The position numbers and the translations under genes were made by a program. From Amorphoplanes friuliensis DSM 7358 (lineage in GTDB: Bacteria; Actinomycetota; Actinomycetes; Mycobacteriales; Micromonosporaceae), in assembly GCF_000494755.1 (NCBI RefSeq), contig NC_022657.1, positions 3,324,001 to 3,388,000 on the forward strand: a stretch of DNA of 64,000 nucleotides. Direction: 5' to 3'. Below, one piece after another: positions 48,061-55,861 of this stretch; within the stretch, counting starts at the first letter, position 1; every line of letters begins with the position of its first letter. Below the pieces are notes generated by a model. The model was given only the letters and a program-made list of their open reading frames with translations. It did no database searches and was not told where the DNA came from.

Positions 48061-48699
48061 GTGATCGACGAGGACACGCTGCTGGGATCCGCGGTTGTCG
48101 CCAACAATGCGATGAACCGGGAACGGCAGTTGACCGGCGCCAACAGTTACGCCAAAGAGCTGGGCTTCGACCCGGTGGATCTGCTCGGTGAAAACTCCGC
48201 CTGGCTGGATCTGTGCTGCGGCAGCGGGCGGGCGCTGATCCAGGCCGCAACCCGGGTACGCGCCGCCGCGCTGGTCGGGGTCGATCTGGTGGACGCGTTC
48301 GATCCGGTGCCGGGTGGGGCGCCGCCGGAGCTCATCTGTGCGCCGTTGCTGAGCTGGACTCCGAACCGCACGTTCGACCTGATCACCTGCGTGCACGGCC
48401 TGCACTACGTGGGGGACAAGCTCGCGGCGCTGGGCCGGGCCGCGAGCTGGCTCAGTCCCGGCGGGCGGCTGGTCGCCGACCTCGACCTGTCCGCGATCGA
48501 CACCGGTGAGCCCACCACCCGGCGCCTGGCGTCGCGTTTGAGGGCGGCCGGCTTCACCTACGATGCCCGCCGGCGCCGGATCAGCCGCACCGGTCCGGCC
48601 GTGCTGAACCTGCCCTACGTCTACCTGGGCGCCGACGACCGGGCCGGGCCCAACTACACCGGCCAGCCCGCGGTCCGCTCGCACTACCGGGTGGCGTGA
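48061..48699 (+). CDS. SAM-dependent class I methyltransferase
   Basis: About 212 residues from a GTG at 48061 (a TTG at 48022 is the only longer alternative). Motif I is WLDLCCGSGRALIQAA, motif II-like LVGVDLVDAF, then DLITCVHGLHYVGD and LSPGGRLVADLDLS. These are the standard class I SAM-binding elements. Substrate unknown. Its stop overlaps the start of the next gene, so the two form an operon. Confidence 0.82.
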   Translation: MIDEDTLLGSAVVANNAMNRERQLTGANSYAKELGFDPVDLLGENSAWLDLCCGSGRALIQAATRVRAAALVGVDLVDAFDPVPGGAPPELICAPLLSWTPNRTFDLITCVHGLHYVGDKLAALGRAASWLSPGGRLVADLDLSAIDTGEPTTRRLASRLRAAGFTYDARRRRISRTGPAVLNLPYVYLGADDRAGPNYTGQPAVRSHYRVA

Positions 48700-49361
48700 T
48701 GGACGAGCACCTGTTCGGCTTCCTGCTGCGCCGCATCGCACCTCTCGTGGTGGCGCCGGTCGGGTCGCTGCCGCCGGCGGGGTTTCAGTTGCGCGGTGTG
48801 GTGCGGGCCGGCCACACCAGGGCCCGGGTCGTCTTCTCGCCGGATGCGCGGAGGGAGTCGGGCATCGGTTACGAGTTCACGTTGACCGAGGACGGCGTTG
48901 ATGCCGCGATCGACTGGCTGCGCATCACCGTGAGCGCCGGGGTCACGCCGACGGGCGGGGTGGTCGACAGTCACGGCAACACCGTCGGGGATGCGGCTGA
49001 GCACGGCTTTCGCCCGACCGGCCTGAACAGGACGGACGACCACAACGTGTTCAGCCTGCTGAGCACGCTGATCCACGGCGGGGGATCACCGTGGTTCGAG
49101 GACGAGTACACCTGTGCCGGGTTCATGCTCGGGCCCTCCGGCGCGTGCCGCGTCTACGTCCGGGTGGCCGCAACCGGCGAGGTTTACGGGCTGCAGCTCC
49201 CGATGGAGGAAGCCGACGGGACCAACGTCTCCGGCAAGGCCGGGAGCCTGCCGAGTGTGCTGGGCTCCCTCATCGACAACGGGACGCTGCTCACGCTGCC
49301 GGTGGTCGACACGGCCGACGACTACTGCCGGATCGTCTACGACCTGGGGGACTGGATCTGA
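48699..49361 (+). CDS. Hypothetical protein co-translated with methyltransferase
   Basis: About 220 residues. The ATG at 48699 shares its first base with the methyltransferase stop (TGATG); the GTG at 48696 is the alternative. No signal peptide or membrane helix. Visible features are LRRIAPLVVAPVGSLPPAG, GFMLGPSGACRVYVRV and a final VVDTADDYCRIVYDLGDW. I do not recognise a family. The linkage suggests it could be a partner or target of the methyltransferase. Confidence 0.6.
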   Translation: MDEHLFGFLLRRIAPLVVAPVGSLPPAGFQLRGVVRAGHTRARVVFSPDARRESGIGYEFTLTEDGVDAAIDWLRITVSAGVTPTGGVVDSHGNTVGDAAEHGFRPTGLNRTDDHNVFSLLSTLIHGGGSPWFEDEYTCAGFMLGPSGACRVYVRVAATGEVYGLQLPMEEADGTNVSGKAGSLPSVLGSLIDNGTLLTLPVVDTADDYCRIVYDLGDWI

Positions 49362-49376
49362 GGCGGCACTCTTGTA

Positions 49377-49395
49377 TTGTATGACAATCATACGA
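49377..49395. promoter_or_regulatory. GntR/FCD-type operator, site A
   Basis: TTGTATGA-CAA-TCATACGA: 8-bp arms with one mismatch around a 3-bp centre, 20 nt upstream of the SDR start at 49415. The same pattern recurs at 59696, 62710 and 63524. An overlapping ATTGT-ATG-ACAAT dyad is also present. Confidence 0.65.
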
Positions 49396-49414
49396 AGCGA
49401 GGGAGAGTGGCGTC

Positions 49415-50146
49415 GTGGAGCTGACTGCTGTGGTGACCGGGGCGGCGCGGGGGATCGGGCGCAGTGTCGTGGAGCAGCTGCGGGCGAAGGGCTACCGGGT
49501 TGTCGCGGTTGATGTCTCGCCCGCCGTGGAGGAGCTGGCCGAGGCCGGCCGGGTGGTCCCGATGGTCGCCGACGTGACCGGTGAGGCGACGCCAGGCGAC
49601 GTGATCGGGCGGGCGACAGCGGAGTTCGGGCGGCTCGACCTGCTGGTGAACAACGCGGCGCGGTTCCTGCGCCGGCCGATCCTGGCGACGAGCGACGCGG
49701 ACTTCGACGCGTTGTTCGCCCTCAACGTGCGGCCGGTGTTCAGGTTCGTCAAGGCCGCCCTGCCGGCGCTGACGGAGACGCGGGGCTGCATCGTCAACAC
49801 GGCGTCGATCTCGGGGTTGATCGGCGTGCCCAACCAGAGCGTCTACGCCATGACCAAGGGCGCGATCGTGCAGCTGACCCGGCAGCTCGCCATCGAGTAC
49901 GCCGGCCGCGGCGTACGCGTCAACGCCGTCGCGCCTGGTGCCGTGGACACGGCCTTCATGGACGAGGCGCGGGAGGCGGACCCGGATCCCGCCGCGAGTC
50001 TGGCCGCCACCCTCGCGAACCACCCCATCGGGCGCATGTCGACACCCGGCGAGGTGGCCCGCGCGATCGTCTTCCTGGCCGCACCGGAGTCGGGCGGCAT
50101 CACCGGCACGATCCTCAGTGTGGACGGCGGTTACGTGGCCCGCTGA
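49415..50146 (+). CDS. Short-chain dehydrogenase/reductase
   Basis: 243 residues, FabG-like SDR: TGAARGIGRS, NNAARF, TASISG, YAMTK and a C-terminal GTILSVDGGYVAR. The GTG start at 49415 follows a GAGGGAGAG ribosome site. A GntR/FCD-type motif lies directly upstream. It is convergent with the carboxymuconolactone-decarboxylase-like gene and overlaps it by 16 nt. Together with the SDR at 59753 it probably handles hydroxy/keto steps of the island's pathway. Confidence 0.87.
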   Translation: MELTAVVTGAARGIGRSVVEQLRAKGYRVVAVDVSPAVEELAEAGRVVPMVADVTGEATPGDVIGRATAEFGRLDLLVNNAARFLRRPILATSDADFDALFALNVRPVFRFVKAALPALTETRGCIVNTASISGLIGVPNQSVYAMTKGAIVQLTRQLAIEYAGRGVRVNAVAPGAVDTAFMDEAREADPDPAASLAATLANHPIGRMSTPGEVARAIVFLAAPESGGITGTILSVDGGYVAR

Positions 50147-50892
50147 GCCTCGATTTCCTCCAGCAGGATCGGCGCGGCGGCGGTGACGCCGTGGATGCCG
50201 AGCACCGACGCGATCTCCATGACCTCGAGGATCTCCTGGGCCGTCGCGCCGTGGTCGATGGCGTTCTCGATGTGGAGCTTGAGGCCCTTGACGTAGAGGT
50301 GTGTCGCGGCGGTGTCGAAGGCGATGTAGATGAACTCCTTGACCTTCGGTTCGAGCGTCCCGGTGCGCCACGGCACCGAGGAGAACTCCGTGTACGCCTC
50401 GAACATCTCCGGTGTCAGCTCGAGGATCTCGTCCCAGAACGTGTGCCAGTAGCCGCGTGTCTTGGTGAACTCCGCCTTGATCTGCTCCTGGCGCTCGGTC
50501 AGCGGCGCCGGGCCGGTACGCAGGCCCTTCTCCTCGAGAACCTGGACCAGGATCGGTACGCCGATGTTCATCGCGTGGATGCCCAGCGTCGCGGAGAGCT
50601 CCAGAACCTCCATGATCTCCTGCGGCGTGGCCCCGAGCGCAAACGCCGCCTTGATGTGCTGGCGCACGCCGGGCAGGTACATGTGGGTCGCGTTCGCGTC
50701 GATCGCGATGTAGATGAACTCCTTGACCTTCGGGTCGAGCGTGCCGAAACGCCACGGCACGGCGGAGAAGTTCAGGTACGCCAGGAGGAACTCGGGGTCG
50801 AGGCGCAGTACACCCTCCCAGGTGTCGCTCCACGTGCCGCGTACCCGGATGAACTCTTCCTTGATCTCGGTCTGGCGGGGGGTGAGGCTCAT
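50131..50892 (-). CDS. Tandem carboxymuconolactone-decarboxylase-like protein
   Basis: 253 residues made of two homologous ~120-residue CMD/AhpD-like helices-bundles: PKVKEFIYIAIDANATHMYL...GATPQEIMEVLELSATLGIH in the first half and PKVKEFIYIAFDTAATHLYV...GATAQEILEVMEIASVLGIH in the second. The CxxC pair of AhpD is absent, the place being taken by ATHMYLPG/ATHLYVKG, so a thiol-peroxidase role is unlikely; the conserved His may act in isomerisation or decarboxylation. It starts at 50892, overlapping the dehydrogenase stop (ATGA), and is the last gene of the long minus-strand catabolic operon. Confidence 0.82.
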   Translation of the reverse strand: MSLTPRQTEIKEEFIRVRGTWSDTWEGVLRLDPEFLLAYLNFSAVPWRFGTLDPKVKEFIYIAIDANATHMYLPGVRQHIKAAFALGATPQEIMEVLELSATLGIHAMNIGVPILVQVLEEKGLRTGPAPLTERQEQIKAEFTKTRGYWHTFWDEILELTPEMFEAYTEFSSVPWRTGTLEPKVKEFIYIAFDTAATHLYVKGLKLHIENAIDHGATAQEILEVMEIASVLGIHGVTAAAPILLEEIEAQRAT

Positions 50893-51758
50893 CGGGAGTG
50901 GTCCTTTCGCAGCCAGTTCACGATCTCGGTGTGGTCGGCGGTGGGTTCGAGCTCCTCGGCGGCCCGCGCCCACAGCTCGGCGGAGGCCTGCCCGAGCGGA
51001 TCGGGAGCACCGAGCTGGTCGGCGAGGCCGGTGGCGATGCGCATGTCCTTGAGCATCAGCCGCAGCCCGAAACCCGAGTCGTAGCTGCCGGGCAGGATGA
51101 AGTTCGGCCACTTGTTCTCGGTGGAGCCGCTGCGCCCGCTGGAGCTGTTGAAGATCGACAGCATGGTCTCGGCGTCGAGACCGAAGCGTTCACCGGCCAG
51201 GATCGCCTCGCAGGTGACCAGCAGGTGCGTCGCGGAGAGCAGGTTGTTCAGCGCTTTGACGGCGTGGCCGCTGCCGACCGCGCCCGCCCGCGTGACCGTG
51301 CCGAGGCAGGCCAGGACAGGTGCGACCCGGTCGAGGTCCGCCTGCTCGCCGCCGGCCATGATGGTCAATTTCCCGGTACGCGCACGCGCGACACCGCCGG
51401 ACACAGGCGCGTCGAGCAGCGTGATGCCCCGATCGGCCAGTTCGGCGGCGAGTTCGCGGGTGCGCATCGGTTCCGACGAGCTCATGTCGATGACCGTGGT
51501 GCCCGGCGGCGCCTCGAAGCCCGGATCGTGCACGGTCGCCGCGACGATGTCGGAGTTCGGCAGCATCAGCACGATCACCGACGCGCCCTGCACGGCGTCG
51601 GACAGCGTCGCCACGGCTGTGCCGCCGGCGTCGGCCAGCGCCTGCCGTGCCGGTGCGGCCGGGTCGAAGCCTTGCACGCGATAGCCGGCCGCGACGAGCA
51701 GGGCGGACATCGGGCCGCCCATGTTGCCCAGGCCGATGAAGGCGATGGTGTCAGTCAT
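50889..51758 (-). CDS. NAD(P)-dependent beta-hydroxyacid dehydrogenase (3-hydroxyisobutyrate dehydrogenase family)
   Basis: 289 residues. N-terminal cofactor motif FIGLGNMGGPM, substrate motif DAPVSGGVARA, catalytic-Lys helix GSGHAVKALNNLL and a C-terminal all-helical domain with LMLKDMRIA. The family oxidises beta-hydroxy acids to semialdehydes, or reduces glyoxylate or tartronate semialdehyde. It overlaps the upstream cupin gene by 8 nt. A second member of the family lies two genes upstream in the same operon. Confidence 0.9.
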   Translation of the reverse strand: MTDTIAFIGLGNMGGPMSALLVAAGYRVQGFDPAAPARQALADAGGTAVATLSDAVQGASVIVLMLPNSDIVAATVHDPGFEAPPGTTVIDMSSSEPMRTRELAAELADRGITLLDAPVSGGVARARTGKLTIMAGGEQADLDRVAPVLACLGTVTRAGAVGSGHAVKALNNLLSATHLLVTCEAILAGERFGLDAETMLSIFNSSSGRSGSTENKWPNFILPGSYDSGFGLRLMLKDMRIATGLADQLGAPDPLGQASAELWARAAEELEPTADHTEIVNWLRKDHSR

Positions 51759-52116
51759 CGACGACCTCCTCGGCCCAGGTGGTGGTGCCCAGCGAGATCG
51801 CGGTGTGGGTCATGAACGAGCCGGGTGCGGCGCCGTGCCAGTGCCGTTCGCCGGGTGGGACCCAGATGGTGTCCCCGGCCCGGATCGGCTCGGGGGTGGA
51901 CCCGTCGGAGCAGATGAGTCCCTGCCCGGCCAGCACCTGGAGGATCTGCCCGTGCTCGTGGCTGTGCCAGAACGTCCGCGCGCCCGGGGCGAAGAACACC
52001 GTGGCGATCGTCGTGCCGTCGGTCGGGGGCAGGACCTGGTCGAACCACACGTCCCCGGTGACGGTCGCGCGCTGGTCGGACAGGCTGCCCTCGGCGCGGC
52101 CGTGGATGATCTTCAT
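51751..52116 (-). CDS. Cupin-domain protein
   Basis: 121 residues, a single cupin barrel. Metal-ligand motif 1 is FWHSHEHGQILQVLAG and motif 2 GERHWHGAAPGSFMTH. The size and WHSHxHGQ signature fit small cupins often found with carboxymuconolactone-decarboxylase-like proteins, which may act as isomerases or dioxygenases. The start at 52116 overlaps the stop of the upstream dehydrogenase (ATGA). Confidence 0.87.
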   Translation of the reverse strand: MKIIHGRAEGSLSDQRATVTGDVWFDQVLPPTDGTTIATVFFAPGARTFWHSHEHGQILQVLAGQGLICSDGSTPEPIRAGDTIWVPPGERHWHGAAPGSFMTHTAISLGTTTWAEEVVDD

Positions 52117-53012
52117 GCGGCGGGCTCCTCGCTCGTGTGCAGCCGGACCCCGCCGGAGAGGTCTCCGAGGGCGTCGACAACGGTGTTGCTGATCTCGTCG
52201 GCGTACCCCAGCGCGCGGGCGAGACCGAAGCTGGCGAGCGGCCCGGACGAGTTCGGACTGGCCACGCCCAGCCGCGCGACGAGCTCGACGTAGAGGTTCA
52301 CGTCCTTGAGCATCAGCGTGTTGGTGAGACCACCCTTGAGGTAGTCCCCGTGGATGATCTTCGGGAAGCGGTTCAGGGTGGCGAAGTTGACGCCGGAGCT
52401 CGCGTTCAGCACGTCGAGCAGCACCTGCAGGTCGAGACCGGCCTTCTTGCCGGCGACCATCACCTCGGCGGTGGCCGACAGGGCGATCGCGTTGAGGAAG
52501 TTGTTGAGCAGCTTCACCGTGTGCCCGGCGCCGCTGGGTCCACAGTGGAAGACATCGCTGGAGAAAAGATCCAGGACCGGCCGGGCCCGCTCGAGCGCCT
52601 CCGCCTCACCGCCGACCATCAGCGTCAGCGCGCCCTTCTCCGCGGCGGCGGCACCCCCGGAGATCCCGGCGTCCAGGTACGCCGCCCCGCGTTCGGCCAG
52701 CAACCCGTGGATCCGTGCCGTCGAGTCCGGTGCGGCCGTGGACAGGTCGACGATGATCTGGCCGGGCCGGGCGTGGGCGAGCACCCCGTCGTCGCCGAGC
52801 ACCACCGCCTCGACGACCTTGCTGTCCGGCAGCGACAGCAGCACGATGTCGCTGCCGTCGGTGACCTCGGCGACCGAACCCGCTGCTTCGGCGCCGGCCG
52901 ACTTGACGTTCTCGGCGCGGACGTCGAAGCCGAGCACCTCGTGGCCGGCGCGCACGATGCACGCGGACATGCGGCCACCCATGTTCCCGAGTCCCGCAAA
53001 GCCGATCCTCAT
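52113..53012 (-). CDS. NAD(P)-dependent beta-hydroxyacid dehydrogenase, second copy
   Basis: 299 residues. FAGLGNMGGRM, DAGISGGAAAAEKG, GAGHTVKLLNNFLNA and LMLKDVNLYVEL are the 3-hydroxyisobutyrate-dehydrogenase-family landmarks. It differs enough from the 50889 copy to suggest a different substrate or stereochemistry. The ATG at 53012 shares a base with the metallo-beta-lactamase stop (TGATG) and has GGAGAGG seven bases upstream, preferred over the ATG six bases earlier. Member of the long catabolic operon. Confidence 0.9.
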   Translation of the reverse strand: MRIGFAGLGNMGGRMSACIVRAGHEVLGFDVRAENVKSAGAEAAGSVAEVTDGSDIVLLSLPDSKVVEAVVLGDDGVLAHARPGQIIVDLSTAAPDSTARIHGLLAERGAAYLDAGISGGAAAAEKGALTLMVGGEAEALERARPVLDLFSSDVFHCGPSGAGHTVKLLNNFLNAIALSATAEVMVAGKKAGLDLQVLLDVLNASSGVNFATLNRFPKIIHGDYLKGGLTNTLMLKDVNLYVELVARLGVASPNSSGPLASFGLARALGYADEISNTVVDALGDLSGGVRLHTSEEPAA

Positions 53013-53815
53013 CAGCATTCCTCTCCGATCGTGGCCGCGAGGCCGGCGAGTGGCCCGGTCACCGGGGTGAACCGGTCGAGCGTGTCCGGGTCGTGACCGG
53101 GGACCAGGTGGCGGACCTCGCCCGTGGCGAGCATCGTGCGGATGCGTTCGAACGCCGCGTACATGTCGACCAGGCCGGAGACCTGGGTGAACGGCATGCT
53201 GCGCTCGAACTCCTCGTAGTAGTGCACCGAGTCGGAGGCCAGGAGGACCACACCGTCGGTGGTCTCGACCGTCACGACACTCTGGCCCGGCGTGTGGCCA
53301 CCCAGCCTGATCACGCGTACGCCCGGAGCCAGGTCGGCCTCGTCGTCGAACGGTCGCAGCCGGCCCTCGGCGTCGGCCTGCTTCAGGGAGGCGATCTCCT
53401 CGTCCTCCACCGAGTGGTGCAGCAGGGTGCGATCCGCGTACGGGCCGGTCCAGAACGCGTACTCGGCGCCGGCGACGGTCAGCGGTGAGGCCGGGAACAG
53501 TCCGAGGTTGCCGATGTGGTCGTAGTGCGCGTGGGTGATCACGACCGGCGGTCCGGCGGCCCGGTCGACCCCGAGGGCGTCGAACGCGGCCGCCGGCTCG
53601 ATCAGGGTCGTGCGCTTGCGGTTCGCGCCGCCGATCGCCGAGAAGCCCGTGTCCACGACGATCGTGCGCTCGGTGTTGCGGACGACCCAGAAGAAATAGT
53701 CCATGCCGATCGGGCCGTCCGGTTCGCCGTACAGGTGGTGGTTGAGGTAGACGTCGCTGCGGACGGTCTGCCGGGTCCCGTACTTGACGATCGTGACCTG
53801 GTACCGCGCGGTCAT
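53012..53815 (-). CDS. Metallo-beta-lactamase-fold hydrolase, lactonase-like
   Basis: 267 residues. Zinc motif THAHYDHIGN (HxHxDH), later GGHTPGQSVV and ASDSVHYYEE, and a final His in VPGHDPD complete the binuclear site. The spacing resembles N-acyl-homoserine-lactonase-like enzymes, so it likely opens a lactone. In this operon the lactone may be a pathway intermediate rather than a quorum signal; this is inference. Coupled by ATGA to the upstream DUF6282-like gene. Confidence 0.87.
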   Translation of the reverse strand: MTARYQVTIVKYGTRQTVRSDVYLNHHLYGEPDGPIGMDYFFWVVRNTERTIVVDTGFSAIGGANRKRTTLIEPAAAFDALGVDRAAGPPVVITHAHYDHIGNLGLFPASPLTVAGAEYAFWTGPYADRTLLHHSVEDEEIASLKQADAEGRLRPFDDEADLAPGVRVIRLGGHTPGQSVVTVETTDGVVLLASDSVHYYEEFERSMPFTQVSGLVDMYAAFERIRTMLATGEVRHLVPGHDPDTLDRFTPVTGPLAGLAATIGEEC

Positions 53816-54753
53816 GACAGGAGCAACTGCCCGGCGTTGGTGCCGACCAGCCGCCGGAGGTCGTCCTCGCCGATACCGGCATCGAGCAGTCCGCGGACGG
53901 CCCGGCGGAAGAGTGTCACCGGCAGCGGATTGGTCTTCTGGCCGGAGTCCGACGACAGCACGGTCCGCTCGACACCGACCTCCTTGATGAAGGTCAGCAG
54001 CTCGTCGAGATCGCGCCGGCGTTCCGGGCGGCCGAAGTACATGACGATGCAGTGCTCGATGGTCACGCCCTTGCGGGCCCACGCCACGGCCTGCTCGACG
54101 GAGGCGCCGACGACAAAGATGGGGTGGTTGACCACGATCCGGCTGATGCCGGCCTCGAGCGCGGCGTCGATCAGGGCCTGCGACTCCTCGACGCCGAGGT
54201 GCCCACAGGTCAGCACGGCGTCCTCGGCCGCGATCACCGACAGGATGTCGCGCACCTCGGGCAGCACGGCACCGCGGTCGTCCAGGATCGAGATGATCTC
54301 GTTGGGGCGCAGCTCCACCTCGGAGGTCGGGAAGCCCGTGTCGTGGTGCTCGTGGTGTTTGACGTGGGCCGCGGAGGACAGCGTCGGGAACCACACCATG
54401 CGACCGCCCATCCGCAGCGCGAGCTCCACCGCGTACGGGTTGAGCCCGCCGACCGTCCGGTTGAGCGCGACCCCGCCGTGCACCTCCGTCGACAGGTCCG
54501 CGAGCCCGGCCGAGCGCAGCGCCAGGATGTCGGTGATCATGCTGTGGTGGTGGGACTTCGCCACGATCGCCCGGAAGCCGGCCTGCGAGGCGTCCCGCGC
54601 CGCGTCGAGGATGCTCATCCGGCGGGGGAACGGGCTCGGACCGGGGTGCTGGTGCAGGTCCACGGCACCGACCAGGAGGCTGTCGGCCTGCTCGTCCGGC
54701 ACTTTGCGGTCCTCGTCGGCCTCGGGGTCGAAGCCGTAATCGACTGACATCAT
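53812..54753 (-). CDS. DUF6282-like metal-dependent hydrolase
   Basis: 313 residues. The N-terminus DLHQHPGPSPFPRRM supplies an HxH-type metal pair; FRAIVAKSHHHSMITDI, TCGHLGVEESQALIDAA, VVNHPIFVVGA and ERTVLSSDSGQ follow in the order of a TIM-barrel amidohydrolase-like fold. I believe it belongs to the DUF6282 group, whose members lie in aromatic or organic-acid catabolic loci without a fixed function. The start is one of two adjacent ATGs at 54753/54750. It overlaps the metallo-beta-lactamase gene. Confidence 0.75.
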   Translation of the reverse strand: MMSVDYGFDPEADEDRKVPDEQADSLLVGAVDLHQHPGPSPFPRRMSILDAARDASQAGFRAIVAKSHHHSMITDILALRSAGLADLSTEVHGGVALNRTVGGLNPYAVELALRMGGRMVWFPTLSSAAHVKHHEHHDTGFPTSEVELRPNEIISILDDRGAVLPEVRDILSVIAAEDAVLTCGHLGVEESQALIDAALEAGISRIVVNHPIFVVGASVEQAVAWARKGVTIEHCIVMYFGRPERRRDLDELLTFIKEVGVERTVLSSDSGQKTNPLPVTLFRRAVRGLLDAGIGEDDLRRLVGTNAGQLLLS

Positions 54754-54769
54754 GATGACTTCCTCACCG

Positions 54770-55861
54770 TCACTGGGAAACCAGGACTTGGTCTTCGGGG
54801 CGCCAGTGGGCGATGACCCGGGTGCCCGGGTCCACCACCGCCGGCGCGCCGACGGGCAGCACCGCCATGCCGGTCGAGTTGTCGTCGAACGCCAGCTCGA
54901 TCCGGTAGTACGTGCCGTAGAAGGAGACGTCGGTGACCGCGGCCGGAGCGACGTTGCTCCCGGACGGCACCGACTCCTCGTCGAAGGCGACCTGCAGACG
55001 TTCCGGGCGCACGATCAGCGCCTGGTTCTCGGTGCCGTCACCGGTCTCGCGGACGGTCCACTTGCGGTCGTTCCACTCGTAGACGTCGGCCGAGCGGTAC
55101 CGGCCGGCGAAGACGTTGGACTCGCCCAGGAAGCGGGCGACGAACTGCGTCGTGGGCCGGTGGTAGAGCTCGGCCGGGGTGCCGACGGCGACGATCTTCC
55201 CGTGGTCGAAGATCGCGATCCGGTCGGACAGGGTCATCGCCTCGTCCTGGTCGTGCGTGACGAAGACGAAGGTCAGGCCCAGCTCGTCGTGCAGGCGCTT
55301 GATCTCACGCTGCAGCGACTGCCGGAGTTTGCGGTCGAGCGCGCTGAGCGGCTCGTCGAGCAGCAGCACGCTGGGGGAGAAGACCACGGCGCGGGCCAGC
55401 GCGACCCGCTGCTGCTGGCCGCCGGACAGCTCGTGCGGGCGCCGGTTGCCCATGCCGCCGAGGTCGACCAGCTCCAGCGCGTCGCCGACCAGCTTGGCCG
55501 ACTGCGCCGCCGGCACCTTGCGCTCGCGCAGCGGGAAAGCCACGTTCTGGGCCACCGTGAGGTGCGGGAAGAGCGCGTAGTTCTGGAACACCATCCCGAA
55601 GTTGCGCTTGTGCGCCGGCGTCCGGGAGATGTCCTTGCCGTTGAGCTCGATGCGGCCCGAGGTGGGCTCGGTGAAGCCGACGATCATGTTGAGCGTGGTC
55701 GTCTTGCCCGAGCCGCTCGGCCCGAGCAGCGTGATGAACTCACCCGGCTGGATGTCGAGGGCGATGCTGTCGACGGCGGGCGGCTCGGCGGTCCCGTACC
55801 GTTTGCAGAGGTCGACCAGCTCGACCCGGGCGCCGGTGGCGCCGATCGCGGGGCTGTTCAT
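54770..55861 (-). CDS. ABC transporter ATP-binding protein (PotA/FbpC-like)
   Basis: 363 residues. Walker A GPSGSGKTTT (residues 47-56), Q-loop VFQNYALFPHLTV, signature LSGGQQQRVALARA, Walker B LLLDEPLSALD and switch His in FVTHDQDEAM. A C-terminal TOBE-like regulatory domain (LIVRPERLQVAF..., GTYYRIEL) is typical of polyamine/iron/thiosulfate-type importers. It overlaps the stop of the fused permease gene (ATGA) and works with it. Confidence 0.93.
   Translation of the reverse strand: MNSPAIGATGARVELVDLCKRYGTAEPPAVDSIALDIQPGEFITLLGPSGSGKTTTLNMIVGFTEPTSGRIELNGKDISRTPAHKRNFGMVFQNYALFPHLTVAQNVAFPLRERKVPAAQSAKLVGDALELVDLGGMGNRRPHELSGGQQQRVALARAVVFSPSVLLLDEPLSALDRKLRQSLQREIKRLHDELGLTFVFVTHDQDEAMTLSDRIAIFDHGKIVAVGTPAELYHRPTTQFVARFLGESNVFAGRYRSADVYEWNDRKWTVRETGDGTENQALIVRPERLQVAFDEESVPSGSNVAPAAVTDVSFYGTYYRIELAFDDNSTGMAVLPVGAPAVVDPGTRVIAHWRPEDQVLVSQ

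Noticed and set aside
53012..53815. Quorum-quenching AHL lactonase as the function of the metallo-beta-lactamase
   Set aside because: The motif is compatible, but its place in a catabolic operon makes a pathway lactone more likely; the sequence alone cannot decide.
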